Shown here piece by piece: positions 5,014-5,416 of a stretch of DNA of 5,416 nt. The DNA is from Myxococcales bacterium (GTDB lineage: Bacteria > Myxococcota_A > Polyangia > Polyangiales > Polyangiaceae). The DNA lies in the NCBI GenBank assembly GCA_013298325.1, contig JAAFHJ010000366.1, positions 1-5,416 of the forward strand, read 5' to 3'. The notes under the pieces are model-generated. The model was not told the origin of the DNA. It saw nothing but the letters and a program-made list of their open reading frames with translations, and made no database searches. Within the stretch, counting starts at the first letter, position 1; every line of letters starts with the position of its first letter. The translations under genes were made by a program, and so were the position numbers.

Positions 5014-5416
5014 TGAATCCCCTCCAGGGCGATCGCCGGGTAGGTGCGGGCTTGGGTCGCGTCGGGGCGGTCGGCGTCGACGAGGGTCGCGGCGAAAAGG
5101 CCACTCTTATCGAGGGCGATCAACGTGCGGCCACCACCAACGCGGGCGACGTCAAAGGCGGCGTCGATGGGGCGCTCGAGAGGCACGGAGACCGGGTGGA
5201 GGTCGTCGAGGCCGATGCGGGAGAGGTTGCCGGTGCGCGCCTGGTAGGCCCAAAGTCGGCTGCCGTCGGCGGCGGTGAGGAGGGAGGCGGCGCTCCGCGT
5301 CTGGAGGGGCGAGGCGGTGCGGGCGGCGAGATCGAGGACGAAAAAACCGGCGCCGTTTGTCTGGGAGAGGATCTTGAGGTTGGCGTTCGGCGCCGGAACG
5401 GCAAGCACACTGCCGA
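5010..5416 (-). CDS. Beta-propeller-like protein, C-terminal part (cut by window edge)
   Basis: Seen: an open frame of 135 full codons running off the right edge; no credible start lies inside (the GTG at 5406-5408 has no context as a start). Blade-like strand-turn-strand units recur: GAGFFVLDLAARTASPL, then LLTAADGSRLWAYQARTG, LSRIGLDDLHPVSVPL, and a last unit GGGRTLIALDKSGLFAATLV. The 'D-L-x-T/A' and 'DGSRLWA' patterns resemble YncE/WD40-type propellers, and I recall envelope lipoproteins with this ending in myxobacteria. The signal or lipobox, if any, would be outside the window. It ends by overlapping the barrel gene by 4 bases, so the two are probably co-translated and may act together in the outer envelope. 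The propeller assignment is inference from pattern only. Confidence 0.65.
   Translation of the reverse strand, partial: GSVLAVPAPNANLKILSQTNGAGFFVLDLAARTASPLQTRSAASLLTAADGSRLWAYQARTGNLSRIGLDDLHPVSVPLERPIDAAFDVARVGGGRTLIALDKSGLFAATLVDADRPDATQARTYPAIALEGIQ
5021..5025 (-). promoter_or_regulatory. Strong ribosome binding site (GGAGG) of the barrel gene
   Basis: On the minus strand GGAGG lies 7 bases before the ATG at 5011-5013, within the end of the upstream gene. It supports this start and shows that the barrel protein need not rely only on re-initiation after the overlapping stop. Confidence 0.75.

Overview
The window is a GC-rich bacterial chromosome segment, most likely from a myxobacterium-like member of Myxococcota (Polyangia-type). 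The pointers are: a Y1/REP-type transposase-like protein of a kind I recall from those genomes; an ECF sigma factor followed by a tiny membrane protein; a membrane-anchored FGE-sulfatase-fold protein; and a very small MotA/TolQ/ExbB-like membrane protein. The assignment rests on protein style and base composition, not on a marker gene.

Layout, left to right. Bases 1-134 hold no gene I can support. A solitary HUH/Y1 transposase-like gene lies at 135-1079 (minus) and is visibly less GC-rich than its neighbours. A 110-base gap follows (1080-1189), carrying a hairpin just ahead of the transposase start and a perfect 16-base palindrome. Next comes a tight minus-strand operon, transcribed right to left: ECF sigma factor (start 3750), small single-span protein (start 3076, 1-base overlap with the sigma stop), FAH-family enzyme (start 2772, 34-base gap), and FGE-fold protein (start 1993, 4-base overlap). 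A 108-base divergent promoter region (3751-3858) with a perfect 10+10 inverted repeat separates this operon from a plus-strand, three-helix MotA/TolQ/ExbB-like protein (3859-4212). A short convergent intergenic region with a terminator-like hairpin comes next. It is followed by a second minus-strand pair: a beta-propeller-like protein cut by the right edge (5010-5416), overlapping by 4 bases an outer-membrane beta-barrel protein (4276-5013).

How the parts may work together (inference). The sigma factor and the one-helix protein look like a regulator and membrane-tethered partner pair, translated in a coupled way. They head an operon that also makes a FAH-fold metabolic enzyme and a membrane-anchored FGE-fold protein lacking the catalytic cysteine pair. 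The divergent inverted repeat is the obvious candidate control site for both directions. The propeller-like and barrel proteins look like a cell-envelope pair. The most unusual local sequence is a compact duplicated element inside the small one-helix gene (2913-2960). Its AGCT-N3-AGCT palindrome recurs, with one change, in the intergenic hairpin at 4241-4263.
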